64,000 nt of DNA from Alterinioella nitratireducens (GTDB lineage Bacteria > Pseudomonadota > Alphaproteobacteria > Rhodobacterales > Rhodobacteraceae). The translations under genes were made by a program, and so were the position numbers. Location of the stretch: contig NZ_JABJVX010000007.1 in NCBI RefSeq assembly GCF_013155465.1, forward strand, positions 62,001 through 126,000, given 5' to 3'. This document shows positions 35,895 to 45,626 of the stretch, piece by piece (within the stretch, counting starts at the first letter, position 1; each line of letters opens with the position of its first letter). Under the pieces are notes generated by a model. It searched no databases. It saw only the letters and a list, made by a program, of their open reading frames with translations, and had not been told where the DNA came from.

Positions 35895-36500
35895 ATGATG
35901 CGTGCCGGATTGCCATATGCCTGCCCCGGTCAGACCGTGGGCCTGTTCGGGGGGTCGTTCGACCCGCCCCATGCGGGCCATGTCCATGTCAGCCGCGAGG
36001 CGCTGAAGCGGTTCGGGCTGGACCGCGTCTGGTGGCTGGTCAGCCCCGGCAATCCGTTGAAGCGCGAGGGGCCTGCGCCGCTGGAACGGCGGATGCGGGC
36101 GGCGCGGGCGCTGGTCACGCATCCGCGCATCGAGGTCACGGATATAGAGGCACGGATCGGCACGCGCTATACGGCGCAGACGCTGGCCCGCCTCTTCGCG
36201 CTCTATCCCGGTGTGCGCTTCGTCTGGCTGATGGGGGCCGACAGCCTTGCCGATCTGCATCGCTGGCAGGATTGGCAATGGATCGTCGAGAATGTCCCGA
36301 TGGGGGTGCTGGCGCGGCCCGGTCAGAGGATCTCGGCCCGGTCGGGCAAGGCGGCGCGGGTCTACCGGGATTGGAAAGTGCGGGCATCGGCGGCGGGCGG
36401 GCTGGCCCATATGGTCGCGCCCGCCTGGTGTTTCCTGAATGTGCCGATGGTGGATGTGTCGTCGAGCGAGATCCGGGCGCGGGGCGAGTGGAGCCGTTAG
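35895..36500 (+). CDS. nadD: Nicotinate-nucleotide adenylyltransferase
   Basis: 201 residues from ATG 35895 (a second ATG lies at 35898). The nucleotidyltransferase signature [18 protein letters not shown] is at residues 16-33, and the late SSSEIRAR matches the ISSTxIR box. It adenylates NaMN to NaAD in NAD synthesis. It converges on the EamA gene, and the stops overlap by 4 bases. No rsfS/rlmH follows, unlike many genomes. Confidence 0.93.
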   Translation: MMRAGLPYACPGQTVGLFGGSFDPPHAGHVHVSREALKRFGLDRVWWLVSPGNPLKREGPAPLERRMRAARALVTHPRIEVTDIEARIGTRYTAQTLARLFALYPGVRFVWLMGADSLADLHRWQDWQWIVENVPMGVLARPGQRISARSGKAARVYRDWKVRASAAGGLAHMVAPAWCFLNVPMVDVSSSEIRARGEWSR

Positions 36501-37345
36501 GGCCGCTCGCGCAATGTCAGGCTGGCGAGGCCGGTGACGATGAGGAGCGCCAGGCCGAGCGTGGCGAGAAGGTCGGGCAGGTCGCCGAAGACGATCCAGC
36601 CAAGGGCCGTGGCCGCGACCAGTTGCATGTAGACGAAGGGGGCCACGCGCGAGGCGGGTGCGAGGCGCAGGGCCAGGATCAGGAGCAGGTTTCCAAGCAT
36701 GGAGCCAAGCGCCGAGGCACTGGACAGCGCCACCACCGGCAGGGTGAGCGGCGGCATGGTCATCAGGCCGAAGGGGGCCAACACCAGCGCCCCGATGACA
36801 AGCTGCGTCAGCATCAGCGCGCGGGGCCGTCCGACCTGCGCCAGCCAGCGCGAGGCGGTGAGGAAGCCGCCATAGAAGGTGCCCGCCAGCACCGCGAAGC
36901 CAAGCCCCGGCGTCATGCCGAAGCCGGGTTTGACAACCAGCAGAACCCCCATGAATCCCAGCAGAAGCAGCAGCGTGCGGATGGGCGTGATCGGCTCTCG
37001 CAACAGGAGGGCGGAGAGGAAATAGCTGAGGATCGGGCCGACGAAAAACGCGCCGAAGACATTGGCCATGGGTTCCGTGCGCAGGGCGGTCAGGATCGAG
37101 GTGACACCGCCGACGACCAGAAGTGCCCGCAGCCACACCCGCCAGTCAAGGAAAAGCCGCATTGGCATCGCGGTGGTGACAAAGGGGGCCAGCAGGATCG
37201 CACCGATGGCAAAGCGGCTCCAGGCGATGAAGACCGGATGCACGCCCTGGGCCTCGCCCAGGATCTTGCCCGCCGTATCCCCCGCCGGGATCAGGCACAT
37301 GGCAAGGAGGACGAGCGGCAGCGCCTGGCGGATCGGATGGGTCAT
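36497..37345 (-). CDS. EamA/DMT-family transporter (1)
   Basis: 282 residues, about ten TM helices in two EamA repeats (first [19 protein letters not shown] to [16 protein letters not shown]; second from [20 protein letters not shown] to the end). Start ATG 37345 chosen over 37357. Drug/metabolite exporters of this family move amino acids, nucleotides or small metabolites outward; the substrate cannot be read. It is divergent from the PBP4-type gene, with 95 bases between. Confidence 0.85.
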   Translation of the reverse strand: MTHPIRQALPLVLLAMCLIPAGDTAGKILGEAQGVHPVFIAWSRFAIGAILLAPFVTTAMPMRLFLDWRVWLRALLVVGGVTSILTALRTEPMANVFGAFFVGPILSYFLSALLLREPITPIRTLLLLLGFMGVLLVVKPGFGMTPGLGFAVLAGTFYGGFLTASRWLAQVGRPRALMLTQLVIGALVLAPFGLMTMPPLTLPVVALSSASALGSMLGNLLLILALRLAPASRVAPFVYMQLVAATALGWIVFGDLPDLLATLGLALLIVTGLASLTLRERP

Positions 37346-37440
37346 GGCCCCGCGCATATGAGGTTTTTGTGACCGGCGAAAGGGTTGAGATAACGCCGCC
37401 TTTTGGGTTTAGTCGGGGGGACAGAAGGGTTTTTGACAAA

Positions 37441-38925
37441 ATGGTTTCAAGACGCCTGTTTTTGAGCGGAGCATTGGCGGGGCTGGCCCAGGCGGGCTTT
37501 GCGATGCCGCCGGAATTGTCCCCCTATCCTGTTCGCAGGCCCGGTGGGGTCCAGCAGCGCACGGTGCAAGAGGCTGCCGAGCTGATCGCGGAGGCCGCCC
37601 TTGGCGGGACGGTGTCCTTTGCCGTGGCCGATGCCAATTCGGGCGTGATGCTGGAGGCGGTCAACCCGCTGCGCGCGATGCCGCCCGCCTCGGTCACCAA
37701 GGCGCTGACGGCGGCCTACGCGCTCAACCGGCTCGGTCCCGGCTACCGGTTCCGCACAAGGGTGCTGGCCGATGGGGTGGTGACGGATGGCCGGCTGGAG
37801 GGCGATCTGTGGCTGGTCGGCGGGGCCGATCCGCTGCTGGATACCGACCGGCTGAACGACCTGACCCGGAGCCTGGCCGAGGCGGGGCTGCGCGAGGTGA
37901 CGGGTCGGTTCATCGTGGCGGCGGGGATGCTGCCGATGATCCACGAGATCGACCCGGACCAGCCCGCGCATGTCGGGTATAATCCGGCGATCTCGGCGCT
38001 GACGCTGAATTTCAACCGGGTGCATTTCGAATGGGAGCGGGGGCAGGACGGCTATGAGGTGCGGATGGACGCCCGGTCGGAGAGCGTGCGGCCCCCGGTC
38101 TCGATGACGCGGATGCAGGTGGTGGACCGGACCGCGCCCGTCTATGGCTATTCCACGACCGAGACCCATGAAAACTGGACCGTGGCCGAGAGTGCGCTGG
38201 GCCGTGGCGGGGCGCGCTGGCTGCCGGTGCGCAGGCCGCATCTTTATGCAGCCGAGGTGTTCAAGGTGCTGGCGCGATCGCGCGGCATCGTGCTGGACGA
38301 GGTGCAGGTGGAAACGGGGGCGCCGCCCGAGGATGCGCTGGTGATGGCGGCGCATGTATCCGAGCCGCTGGAGGAGATCCTGCGCGGCATGATGCGCTGG
38401 TCGACCAACCTGACCGCCGAGATCGTGGGGCTGCTGTCGACCCAGGCCGGGGGCGGGAACCCGCAGACGCTGCCGGAGTCGGCGGAGGCGATGGGCGACT
38501 GGATGCAGGAGCGCTGGGGCGTGCGGCGGCAGCATTTCGTGGACCATTCGGGGCTGGGCGACGAAAGCCGGATGAACACGCGCGAGATGGTGCGGGCCTT
38601 GGTCGGCTCCGGGGCGAACGGGGGCCTCAGGCGGCTGATGAAGGACATCCCGATGCGGGATCAGGACGGCAACGTCTTGCCCGATCACCCCGTCGATGTG
38701 GTGGCCAAGACCGGCACGCTCTATTTCGTCTCGACCCTTGCGGGGTTCGCGCGCGCACCGTCAGGCCGCGACCTGGCCTTCGCGATCTTCTGCGGCGACC
38801 TGGAACGGCGCGGAACCTTCGACACCTCGCAGGAGACACGCCCGCCGGGGGCAAGGGGCTATAACGGCCGCGCGAAACAGTTGCAGCAGGCGCTGATCGA
38901 GCGGTGGGCGGCGGTGCATGGGTGA
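37441..38925 (+). CDS. dacB: D-alanyl-D-alanine carboxypeptidase/endopeptidase, PBP4 type
   Basis: 494 residues from ATG 37441. The N-terminus MVSRRLFLSGALAGLAQAGF has a twin-arginine motif, so Tat export is likely. Peptidase S13 motifs: SxxK in PPASVTKALTA, SxN in STNLTAE, KTG in VAKTGTLYF. A large insertion between SxxK and SxN is normal for the family. It trims or cleaves peptidoglycan cross-links in the periplasm. Divergent from one EamA gene and followed by another. Confidence 0.92.
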   Translation: MVSRRLFLSGALAGLAQAGFAMPPELSPYPVRRPGGVQQRTVQEAAELIAEAALGGTVSFAVADANSGVMLEAVNPLRAMPPASVTKALTAAYALNRLGPGYRFRTRVLADGVVTDGRLEGDLWLVGGADPLLDTDRLNDLTRSLAEAGLREVTGRFIVAAGMLPMIHEIDPDQPAHVGYNPAISALTLNFNRVHFEWERGQDGYEVRMDARSESVRPPVSMTRMQVVDRTAPVYGYSTTETHENWTVAESALGRGGARWLPVRRPHLYAAEVFKVLARSRGIVLDEVQVETGAPPEDALVMAAHVSEPLEEILRGMMRWSTNLTAEIVGLLSTQAGGGNPQTLPESAEAMGDWMQERWGVRRQHFVDHSGLGDESRMNTREMVRALVGSGANGGLRRLMKDIPMRDQDGNVLPDHPVDVVAKTGTLYFVSTLAGFARAPSGRDLAFAIFCGDLERRGTFDTSQETRPPGARGYNGRAKQLQQALIERWAAVHG

Positions 38926-39022
38926 GGCTTTGGTGCGCCGCAACGGGGTCGCAAACAGGCGCGACAGGCGACGGAATTGACCCTTACCTGCCGGACACGA
39001 CCCGTCCGCAAGGCCCCCCGAC

Positions 39023-39994
39023 ATGAGCGTCACCCTTCAAACCCCGCCGATCTTTGTATCGCGCAGCCTTCAGGGCATTCTCTGTGTCATCATCGGCATG
39101 GCGCTGTTCGTCGCCCAGGATGTGGCGATGAAGGTGTTGATCACGCAATATCCGCTCTGGATGCTGATGACCGCGCGCGGAGTGGTCGGGTTGGCGGTGC
39201 TGGTACCGCTGATCGTGCTCCTGGGTGGTCCGCATCGGTTGCTGACCCCTCTCTGGCCGCTGCATCTGACGCGCGCGCTATTGATCACGCTGGCGTTCTC
39301 GGTGTTCTACGCGGTGTTCCCCTTCATGGGGCTGGCCGAAGTCTCGACCATCTTCTTTGCCGCGCCCCTGATTATCGCGGTGATGGCATGGGGCATTCTG
39401 GGTGAACAGATTGGCCCGCACCGGAGCATCGCCCTGTTGATCGGGTTCGCGGGCGTACTGGTGGCGCTGAACCCCGGCGGCGCGGCCTTTCAGCCCCTGT
39501 CACTGCTGCCGCTGCTTTGTGCCGCGGGCTATGCTGGGTCGCAGATCCTGGCGCGGGTGATCGGGGATCGCGATTCGCCGCTGACGGTCGGGGTCTACAC
39601 GGTAGGGGCGATGGTGGTTACGGTGCCGCTGGTCGGGGCGCTGGTCAGTGCCGTCTTGCCCGAGACCGCCGCCATTCATCACTTGCGATGGGAGTGGTAC
39701 GTGCCGCGCGGTCAGGCCGCACTGCATCTGGGCGGGCTTGGGGTGATCGGGCTGGTCGGCCTGATCTTCCTGTCACGCGCCTACCAGATTGCCAGTGCGG
39801 GCGTCGTGGCCCCCTTCGACTATGCCTATCTGCCGATGGCGACGGCAATTGCCTATCTGCTATGGGGAGAGGTTCCGGGGCCGACGACTCAGCTCGGCAT
39901 GGCGATGATTGTCGCAAGCGGGGTCTATCTGGGCTACCGGGAATATCGCGCCTCGGGTACGGTCGCGGCGCAGGTCTCGCCTCACAACACCTGA
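39023..39994 (+). CDS. EamA/DMT-family transporter (2)
   Basis: 323 residues, ten predicted TM helices with two EamA repeats (GILCVIIGMALFVAQDVAMK; later GSQILARVIGDRDSPLTVG). The stretch FPFMGLAEVSTIFFAAPLI resembles RhaT/S-adenosylmethionine-type DMT exporters. Substrate unknown. It converges on the TerB-like gene with a 13-base overlap of coding ends. It shares fold and orientation pattern with the gene at 36497 but is not an obvious recent duplicate. Confidence 0.85.
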   Translation: MSVTLQTPPIFVSRSLQGILCVIIGMALFVAQDVAMKVLITQYPLWMLMTARGVVGLAVLVPLIVLLGGPHRLLTPLWPLHLTRALLITLAFSVFYAVFPFMGLAEVSTIFFAAPLIIAVMAWGILGEQIGPHRSIALLIGFAGVLVALNPGGAAFQPLSLLPLLCAAGYAGSQILARVIGDRDSPLTVGVYTVGAMVVTVPLVGALVSAVLPETAAIHHLRWEWYVPRGQAALHLGGLGVIGLVGLIFLSRAYQIASAGVVAPFDYAYLPMATAIAYLLWGEVPGPTTQLGMAMIVASGVYLGYREYRASGTVAAQVSPHNT

Positions 39995-40401
39995 TGCCTG
40001 GCCCGCGCGCCGCGCTCGATGGCGGCGGCGTGCAGGCGGTCGATGTTGAACTGATAGCGGATCTCCATCAGCATCTCCAGTTCCTCCTGCCGGAGCAGAC
40101 CGTCCGCCGCCGCCACGTCGCAGGCCAGCGCGTAGCCGGTCTCGTAGAGGCGCTCGGGCAGGGCGTCGGTGATCAGGCCGAAGAGGGCGTCCAGCCCGTC
40201 CTCGTCCTCGAACAGGTCGAAGACGATGCGGCTGACGGTGCTCATGCGGTCGTCGTCGTAATCGCCGAAGACCGGCAGGTGATTGACGATGCGTTCGATG
40301 GTGACAAGCTCGGCGGTGCGGATGTTTTCGTCCGAGACCGAGACGGCCATCATCAGGGCAACCAGCGCGTCCTGCGGCGAGAGGGAGGGTTGTTCGGTCA
40401 C
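39982..40401 (-). CDS. TerB-like (tellurite-resistance fold) protein
   Basis: 139 residues, all-helical. [25 protein letters not shown] and [21 protein letters not shown] are the two acidic metal-site repeats of the TerB family (COG4103 type), with DxxR/E pairs. The name does not imply tellurite resistance: no terC/D/E genes are near, and such stand-alone proteins are common in alphaproteobacteria with unknown role. Confidence 0.82.
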   Translation of the reverse strand: MTEQPSLSPQDALVALMMAVSVSDENIRTAELVTIERIVNHLPVFGDYDDDRMSTVSRIVFDLFEDEDGLDALFGLITDALPERLYETGYALACDVAAADGLLRQEELEMLMEIRYQFNIDRLHAAAIERGARARHQVL

Positions 40402-40523
40402 GGGAGCCTTGCCTTTCGATGGGGTATGCCCGGTATTTATTGACCCCGCCGCCTTGGCGCAATAGGGGCTGGCGCAGGCGCGGCACCGGGCCGCGTGACC
40501 CTTCTTATCTGATGGAAAGAGAC

Positions 40524-42104
40524 ATGACCGATCTGCGTGACGCTGCGATGAGCTCCAAGGCCTGGCCCTTTGAAGAAGCGCGCCGGTTGCTCAAACGCTA
40601 CGAGAAAGCGCCGCCCGAGAAGGGGTATGTCCTGTTCGAGACCGGATACGGGCCGTCGGGCCTGCCGCATATCGGCACCTTCGGCGAGGTCTTGCGCACG
40701 ACGATGATCCGGCGCGCCTTCGAGGTGATCTCGGATATTCCGACGCGGCTCATTTGTTTCTCCGACGATGTCGACGGGATGCGCAAGGTGCCGGGCAATG
40801 TGCCCAACCGCGAGGCGCTGGCCGAGCATCTGCAAAAGCCGCTGACGAGCGTGCCGGACCCGTTCGGCACGCATGAGAGCTTTGGCCACCACAACAACGC
40901 CATGCTGCGCCGGTTCCTGGATACGTTCGGGTTCGAGTACGAGTTCTATTCCGCCACCGAGTTCTACAAGTCGGGTCGCTTTGACGAGGTTCTGAAACGC
41001 GCGGTCGAGCGCTATGACGACGTAATGAAGGTGATGTTGAAATCCTTGCGCGAGGAACGTCAGCAGACCTATTCCATCTTCCTGCCGATCCACCCCGAGA
41101 CGGGGCGCGTGATGTATGTGCCGATGAAGGAGGTGAACGCCAGGGATCACACGATCACCTTCGACGACGAGGACGGGCGCGAATGGGTACTGCCGGTGAC
41201 GGGCGGCAACGTCAAGTTGCAATGGAAGCCCGATTTCGGCGCGCGGTGGGCGGCGCTGGACGTGGATTTCGAGATGTATGGCAAGGATCATTCCACCAAC
41301 ACGCCGATCTATGACCGGATCTGCGAGATCCTGGGCGGGCGGAAGCCCGAGCATTTCACCTATGAGCTGTTCCTCGATGAAAACGGGCAGAAGATCAGCA
41401 AATCGACCGGCAACGGGATTTCCATTGATGAATGGCTGACCTATGCCAGCACGGAGTCGCTGTCCTATTTCATGTATCTCAAGCCGAAGACGGCGAAGCG
41501 GATGCATTTCGACGTAATCCCGAAGGCGGTGGACGAGTATCACCAGCAATTGCGCGCCTATGCGGGGCAGGATGCCGCCGCGCGCGTGAACAACCCGGTG
41601 TTCCACATTCATGGGGCGGATGTGCCGGAATCGAACATGGTGGTGAGCTTTGCGATGCTGCTGAACCTGGCCTCCGTTGCCCATGCCGAGGACAAGGAGG
41701 CGCTGTGGGGCTTCATCCGCCGCTATGCGCCCGAGGCCAGCCCCGAGACGCATCCCGACCTGGACGATGCGGCGGGATTCGCGATCCGCTATTACAACGA
41801 TTTCGTGAAGCCGCATCGGCAGTTCCGGCGGGCCGATGAGAAAGAGGCCGCGGCGATGGCCGACCTGGCGGCGCGGCTGCGCGCCTATGACGGCGAGGTC
41901 GAGGATGAGGCGTTGCAGACCATGGTGTTTGCGGTCGGCAAGGAGCACGGGTTCGAGCCGCTGCGCGACTGGTTCAAGGCGCTTTACGAGGTCTGTCTTG
42001 GGGCCTCGCAGGGCCCGCGTTTCGGGGGCTTCATCGCGCTTTATGGCGTCACGGAGACCGCCGATCTGATCGACGCCGCGCTGAAGGGCCAACTGGCATC
42101 GTGA
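40524..42104 (+). CDS. lysS: Lysyl-tRNA synthetase, class I
   Basis: 526 residues from ATG 40524, with GGAAAG at good spacing; an ATG at 40512 is possible. Class I catalytic motifs: the HIGH box is PHIGTFGE and the KMSKS box is KISKSTGNG. The C-terminal helical anticodon-binding part follows. Class I LysRS is the archaeal-type enzyme also found in alphaproteobacteria and spirochaetes in place of class II. It attaches lysine to tRNA-Lys. Complete. Confidence 0.95.
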   Translation: MTDLRDAAMSSKAWPFEEARRLLKRYEKAPPEKGYVLFETGYGPSGLPHIGTFGEVLRTTMIRRAFEVISDIPTRLICFSDDVDGMRKVPGNVPNREALAEHLQKPLTSVPDPFGTHESFGHHNNAMLRRFLDTFGFEYEFYSATEFYKSGRFDEVLKRAVERYDDVMKVMLKSLREERQQTYSIFLPIHPETGRVMYVPMKEVNARDHTITFDDEDGREWVLPVTGGNVKLQWKPDFGARWAALDVDFEMYGKDHSTNTPIYDRICEILGGRKPEHFTYELFLDENGQKISKSTGNGISIDEWLTYASTESLSYFMYLKPKTAKRMHFDVIPKAVDEYHQQLRAYAGQDAAARVNNPVFHIHGADVPESNMVVSFAMLLNLASVAHAEDKEALWGFIRRYAPEASPETHPDLDDAAGFAIRYYNDFVKPHRQFRRADEKEAAAMADLAARLRAYDGEVEDEALQTMVFAVGKEHGFEPLRDWFKALYEVCLGASQGPRFGGFIALYGVTETADLIDAALKGQLAS

Positions 42105-42168
42105 TTTGACCTCCTCCGCTGTCGCGCTAGTTTTTCCGTCAGGGGACATGCAAGCGGAGGAGATTTCC

Positions 42169-42582
42169 ATGCGCAGAGCGATCCTTGCCCTGAGCCTGAT
42201 CCTGGCCCCCCTCTGGGCCAGCGCACAGGAGGCGGAGACGCCGGACCTGGCGATACAGGGCGTCATATCCGACCAGTTTTCGGCCTTTTCCACCGGCAAT
42301 GTGTTTACCGCCTGGACCTATGCCAGCCCGACGATCCAGAGCATCTTTCAGAACCCGCAATATTTCGGGGCCATGGTGGAGCGCGGGTTTCCGATGGTCT
42401 GGGATCCCGGCGAGGTGACGTTCCAGGGGCTTGAGATCCGCGATGGCCGCCCCGTGCAGCGGGTGCAGGTGATCGACCAGGCAGGCAACGCGCATCTTCT
42501 GGATTACGAGATGGTGATGGTGGAGGGCGACTGGCGCATCAGCGCGGTCGAGATCGTCGAGGCCCCCGGCGTGGGTGTCTGA
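42169..42582 (+). CDS. DUF4864 exported protein
   Basis: 137 residues from ATG 42169, preceded by GGAGGAG. Signal peptide MRRAILALSLILAPLWASAQ. The mature domain (IQGVISDQFSAFSTGNVFTAW, SIFQNPQYFGAMVERGFPMV, then DYEMVMVEGDWRISAVEIV) has the NTF2-like layout of DUF4864. The role is unknown. It follows lysS by 64 bases. A full CtrA-type box overlaps the bases just after its stop. Confidence 0.82.
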   Translation: MRRAILALSLILAPLWASAQEAETPDLAIQGVISDQFSAFSTGNVFTAWTYASPTIQSIFQNPQYFGAMVERGFPMVWDPGEVTFQGLEIRDGRPVQRVQVIDQAGNAHLLDYEMVMVEGDWRISAVEIVEAPGVGV

Positions 42583-42584
42583 GC

Positions 42585-42599
42585 TTAACCGCTTCTTAA
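42585..42599. promoter_or_regulatory. Full CtrA-type box (TTAA-N7-TTAA) upstream of beta-helix gene
   Basis: TTAACCGCTTCTTAA is an exact TTAA-N7-TTAA match, 157 bases before the ATG at 42757. The next gene is rightward, so CtrA control of the beta-helix protein is the simplest reading. A hairpin lies between the box and the gene. Confidence 0.6.
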
Positions 42600-42676
42600 G
42601 ACCTCTTCGCTAAATCTGTCACATAACCGGGCCTTTTCGGCACCGGCATCCTTCTGGACACGACTGAAAACCGAGA

Positions 42677-42705
42677 ACCCCACGTGCAGGTCAGGCACGC
42701 GGGGT
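42677..42705 (+). terminator. Hairpin in the leader of the beta-helix gene
   Basis: ACCCCACGTGC (42677..42687) pairs with GCACGCGGGGT (42695..42705) with one mismatch around 7 bases. It may end the DUF4864 transcript or form part of the 5' leader of the gene at 42757. Confidence 0.4.
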
Positions 42706-42756
42706 CGAAACGCGTGTCCGGGTCAAGGGCGCGCGGCACGCAAAAAGGGGTCTGAT

Positions 42757-45054
42757 ATGAACCAAGTGATTACCGACGGGCTGAACCTGATGCCGCCCGC
42801 CTTTGGCGAGGGCCTGGGCGTCTGGAGCCAGGAGGACGGCACGCCCGGCACCGATACCTATGCAAGTGCCGCCAACGCGGCGCTGGTCGCGGCCGACCAG
42901 GATTTCGGCACCTGCCTGGAGATCCTGAAGACCGCTGGCACAACGCGGCTGCGCTATATGGGTGAGACGCCGGTTCTGCCGGGGCTCTACCTGCGGGTCT
43001 CGGCCCGGATCAAGGCGCTGTCGGGCAGCCTGCCCGATGTCCGTATCGCGGCCTGGGCGGGGCGGTCGAATGACACCAACGTGCCGGGCGTCACCGAGGT
43101 CGGTCCGCAGACCGCGCTGACCGCCTATGGCGAGGTGGTCACGGTCTCCGCCATCATCGGGGTCGGCGCGCGCGGCGGTGTCGACATGGCCTGGGGCGAG
43201 GAAGCGGCCTATGGCCATATGGGCCTGGACCTGACCGGGGCCAATGGCGGCACCGTGCGGATCGAGAGCATCAAGGTCGAGGACATCACCCATGTCTTCT
43301 ACCGCAAGCTGATGGATTGGGTCGACGTCAAGGATTTCGGCGCTGTCGGCAATGGCTCCACCGACGACACCGGCGCGTTCAACGCGGCCGATGCGGCGGC
43401 GAACGGGCGCGAGGTTCTGATCTCGGAAGGGACCTATCGCATCAATGGCAACCTGACGATGCAGAGCCCGGTGCGGTTCCAGGGGCAATTGTCGATGCCC
43501 GATTACGCGCGGCTGGTGCTGTCGAAGAATTTCGACCTGCCGAGCTATGCCGATGCCTTTGGCGGCGACGAGGTGCAGGGGTTCAAGAAGGGCTTTCAGG
43601 CCATGCTGAACCACGGCGATCACGAGTCATTCGACATGGGCGGGCGGCGGGTGCTGCTGGACGCGCCGATCGACATGCAGGCGGTGGTCGGCAACAAGAA
43701 CACCTATGCCAATCAGCGCAGCATCCAGAACGGGCAGTTCTCCTGCATCGACAGCCCGAATTGGAATGACACCGTGACGACACGCAACGCCACATGGTCG
43801 GCATCCCAGGCCGACCGGCTGGACAATGTCACCAATGCCGGGGCCATCCCCATCGGGTCGCTGGTCACGGCGGGCCAGGGTGTCGGGCGCGAGGTCTATG
43901 TGCGGGCGATCAACGTGGCGGCGGGTCGCGTCTTCCTGTCCAGCCCGCTCGGCACGGCGCCGAGCCAGCAGACCTACACCTTCCGCCGGTTCAAATACAT
44001 CCTCGACTTCTCGGGCTTCGAGCAGTTGCAGCGGTTCTCGATCTCGGGGGTGGAGTTCCTCTGTGCCGGGCGGGCCAGCGCCGTGATGCTGCCCAAGGAC
44101 GGGCTGATCTTCCACGTCAAGGATTGCTTCTTCACCGGCCCTAAGGATCGCGGCATCACCTCGATCGAAGGCGGCTGCGCGGGGATGCTGCTGGACCGCA
44201 ACCAGTTCCTGTCGAACGAACAGACATTGCGCGTTCAGGACCGCACGACCATCGCCTTCAACACCAATTCCAACGATGTGAAGGTGCGCGACAACCGGTC
44301 GGTCAAGTTCAAGCATTTCGGCGTCTTCGGCGGCAATGGCAACCTGATCACCGGCAATCACTGGTTCCAGGGCGACAGCGAGCCGAACGGGTTGATCACG
44401 GCGGGCATCGTGCTGACCAACACCAACGTCAAGACCACGATCCACGGCAACTATATCGACAACAGTTTCATCGAATGGGGCAATGAGCACGACCCGGAGC
44501 CGGAGATGTCGGGCGAGTTCTCGTTCGGCGGGCTGACGATCAACGCCAATATCTTCACCGCGAACGGGATCGCGGGCTGGTCGAAATTCATCCAGATCAA
44601 GCCCTATGGACCCGATCACTACATCAACGGCCTGTCCATTTGCGACAATGTGTTCAAACATCTGAACGGCAATGCGCTCGGCTCGGCGGAAGGGGTCGAT
44701 GACAGCATCGCGCCGCTCGACCACACCCGTGCGCGCAATTTCCTGATGTCGGGCAATGTCTATCACGGCGTCAACCGCAATTCGCAGAACCCGGTGACGG
44801 TGCGGGTCAATGAAAGCGGCGACAGCAATACCTGGGAGGTCGATCTGCGCGATTACCTGCCGTTCGGGTCCGAGGCGCGGGTGGCGGTGTCGGTCCTGCC
44901 CGAGGGCGCGATCCGGTCGCCCGGAAATGTCGCGGTCTATACCATGCCCTATTGCACTACGCGTCACGGTGTCGGGCGCGGGTCGATCCGGATCAACTGG
45001 TCGCAGCCGGTGCATGGCACGGTGCAACTGACGGCGCGTTGCGACACGGTGTGA
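42757..45054 (+). CDS. Large right-handed beta-helix protein (pectate-lyase-3 / GH28-related)
   Basis: 765 residues. An N-terminal sandwich-like domain (about 1-180, YLRVSARIKALSGSL) is followed by the pectate-lyase-3 entry motif VDVKDFGAVGNGSTDDT (about 188-204). Long parallel beta-helix rungs run to about 680 (GGNGNLITGNHWFQGD, TNVKTTIHGNYIDNSF), ending in a C-terminal sandwich. There is no signal peptide. It resembles phage tailspikes and polysaccharide-binding helices more than secreted pectinases. The gene is alone, with a CtrA-type box upstream and a strong terminator downstream. Enzymatic activity cannot be inferred. Confidence 0.82.
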   Translation: MNQVITDGLNLMPPAFGEGLGVWSQEDGTPGTDTYASAANAALVAADQDFGTCLEILKTAGTTRLRYMGETPVLPGLYLRVSARIKALSGSLPDVRIAAWAGRSNDTNVPGVTEVGPQTALTAYGEVVTVSAIIGVGARGGVDMAWGEEAAYGHMGLDLTGANGGTVRIESIKVEDITHVFYRKLMDWVDVKDFGAVGNGSTDDTGAFNAADAAANGREVLISEGTYRINGNLTMQSPVRFQGQLSMPDYARLVLSKNFDLPSYADAFGGDEVQGFKKGFQAMLNHGDHESFDMGGRRVLLDAPIDMQAVVGNKNTYANQRSIQNGQFSCIDSPNWNDTVTTRNATWSASQADRLDNVTNAGAIPIGSLVTAGQGVGREVYVRAINVAAGRVFLSSPLGTAPSQQTYTFRRFKYILDFSGFEQLQRFSISGVEFLCAGRASAVMLPKDGLIFHVKDCFFTGPKDRGITSIEGGCAGMLLDRNQFLSNEQTLRVQDRTTIAFNTNSNDVKVRDNRSVKFKHFGVFGGNGNLITGNHWFQGDSEPNGLITAGIVLTNTNVKTTIHGNYIDNSFIEWGNEHDPEPEMSGEFSFGGLTINANIFTANGIAGWSKFIQIKPYGPDHYINGLSICDNVFKHLNGNALGSAEGVDDSIAPLDHTRARNFLMSGNVYHGVNRNSQNPVTVRVNESGDSNTWEVDLRDYLPFGSEARVAVSVLPEGAIRSPGNVAVYTMPYCTTRHGVGRGSIRINWSQPVHGTVQLTARCDTV

Positions 45055-45065
45055 TCCTGCCGTGA

Positions 45066-45096
45066 AGGGCGGCCCGCCGGGTGCGCGGGCCGCCCT
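45066..45096. terminator. Strong bidirectional terminator hairpin
   Basis: AGGGCGGCCCGC (45066..45077) and GCGGGCCGCCCT (45085..45096) form a perfect 12-bp stem with a 7-base loop between two convergent genes ending at 45054 and 45100. Confidence 0.7.
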
Positions 45097-45099
45097 GTC

Positions 45100-45585
45100 C
45101 TAGGCGCGCTTAAATTCTATAAGAACTTTCCAGCTTTGCGGGTCCATCAGGGTCCAGCTCTCCCGCCCCACGGTATAGCCGTAGCGCGCGGGCGGGCCGT
45201 CAGCGAGGGTGAAGGTCACCTCGGCGCCGTTGGTCTCGATCCGGCCCAGATGTTCGCGCGTCCAGAGCGTGGCACCTTCATCCTGCGCCGACCAGATGCC
45301 ATGCGCCTCCTCGCCATCCGTCCAGTGCAGCGTATAGCTGCCATCGGGGCGGAAATACCATTCGTCCAGCGTGGCGCGGTTGCGCCAGACGCCCTCGACG
45401 CTTGCCTCGGTTCCCAACACGCGGTCGAACTCCTCCCCGTCCCAGGTCATGGCCTGGCCGCCGCGATGAATGGAAATCGGGGCGGCGGGTTCGGCGATGT
45501 GATAGCCGCCATCGGGCGCGACCTCGTAGGTGGCGAGTTCACCGGGGATGATCCAGATGCCTGGCAGGTCGGGGTCGATGGTCAT
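45100..45585 (-). CDS. Hypothetical protein, possible beta-rich binding domain
   Basis: 161 residues from ATG 45585. No signal or TM. It is rich in Trp, Gly and alternating strands (GIWIIPGELATYEVAPDGGYH, EWYFRPDGSYTLHWTDGEE, RYGYTVGRESWTLMDP), suggesting a small beta-barrel of lipocalin-like size. The two GxY/DGSY repeats look like internal duplication. I do not recognise the family. It lies 41 bases after the PNPOx-like gene on the same strand, so it is probably co-transcribed. Confidence 0.7.
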   Translation of the reverse strand: MTIDPDLPGIWIIPGELATYEVAPDGGYHIAEPAAPISIHRGGQAMTWDGEEFDRVLGTEASVEGVWRNRATLDEWYFRPDGSYTLHWTDGEEAHGIWSAQDEGATLWTREHLGRIETNGAEVTFTLADGPPARYGYTVGRESWTLMDPQSWKVLIEFKRA

Positions 45586-45626
45586 GCGGGCATGGTGACG
45601 CGCGGGGGCCGGTTTGGCAATGCGCG

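Noticed and set aside
39982-40401. Tellurite resistance locus
   Set aside because: Only a TerB-like fold is present with none of the other ter genes; resistance cannot be claimed.
42757-45054. Prophage tail region
   Set aside because: The beta-helix protein resembles tailspikes, but no other phage gene is near.
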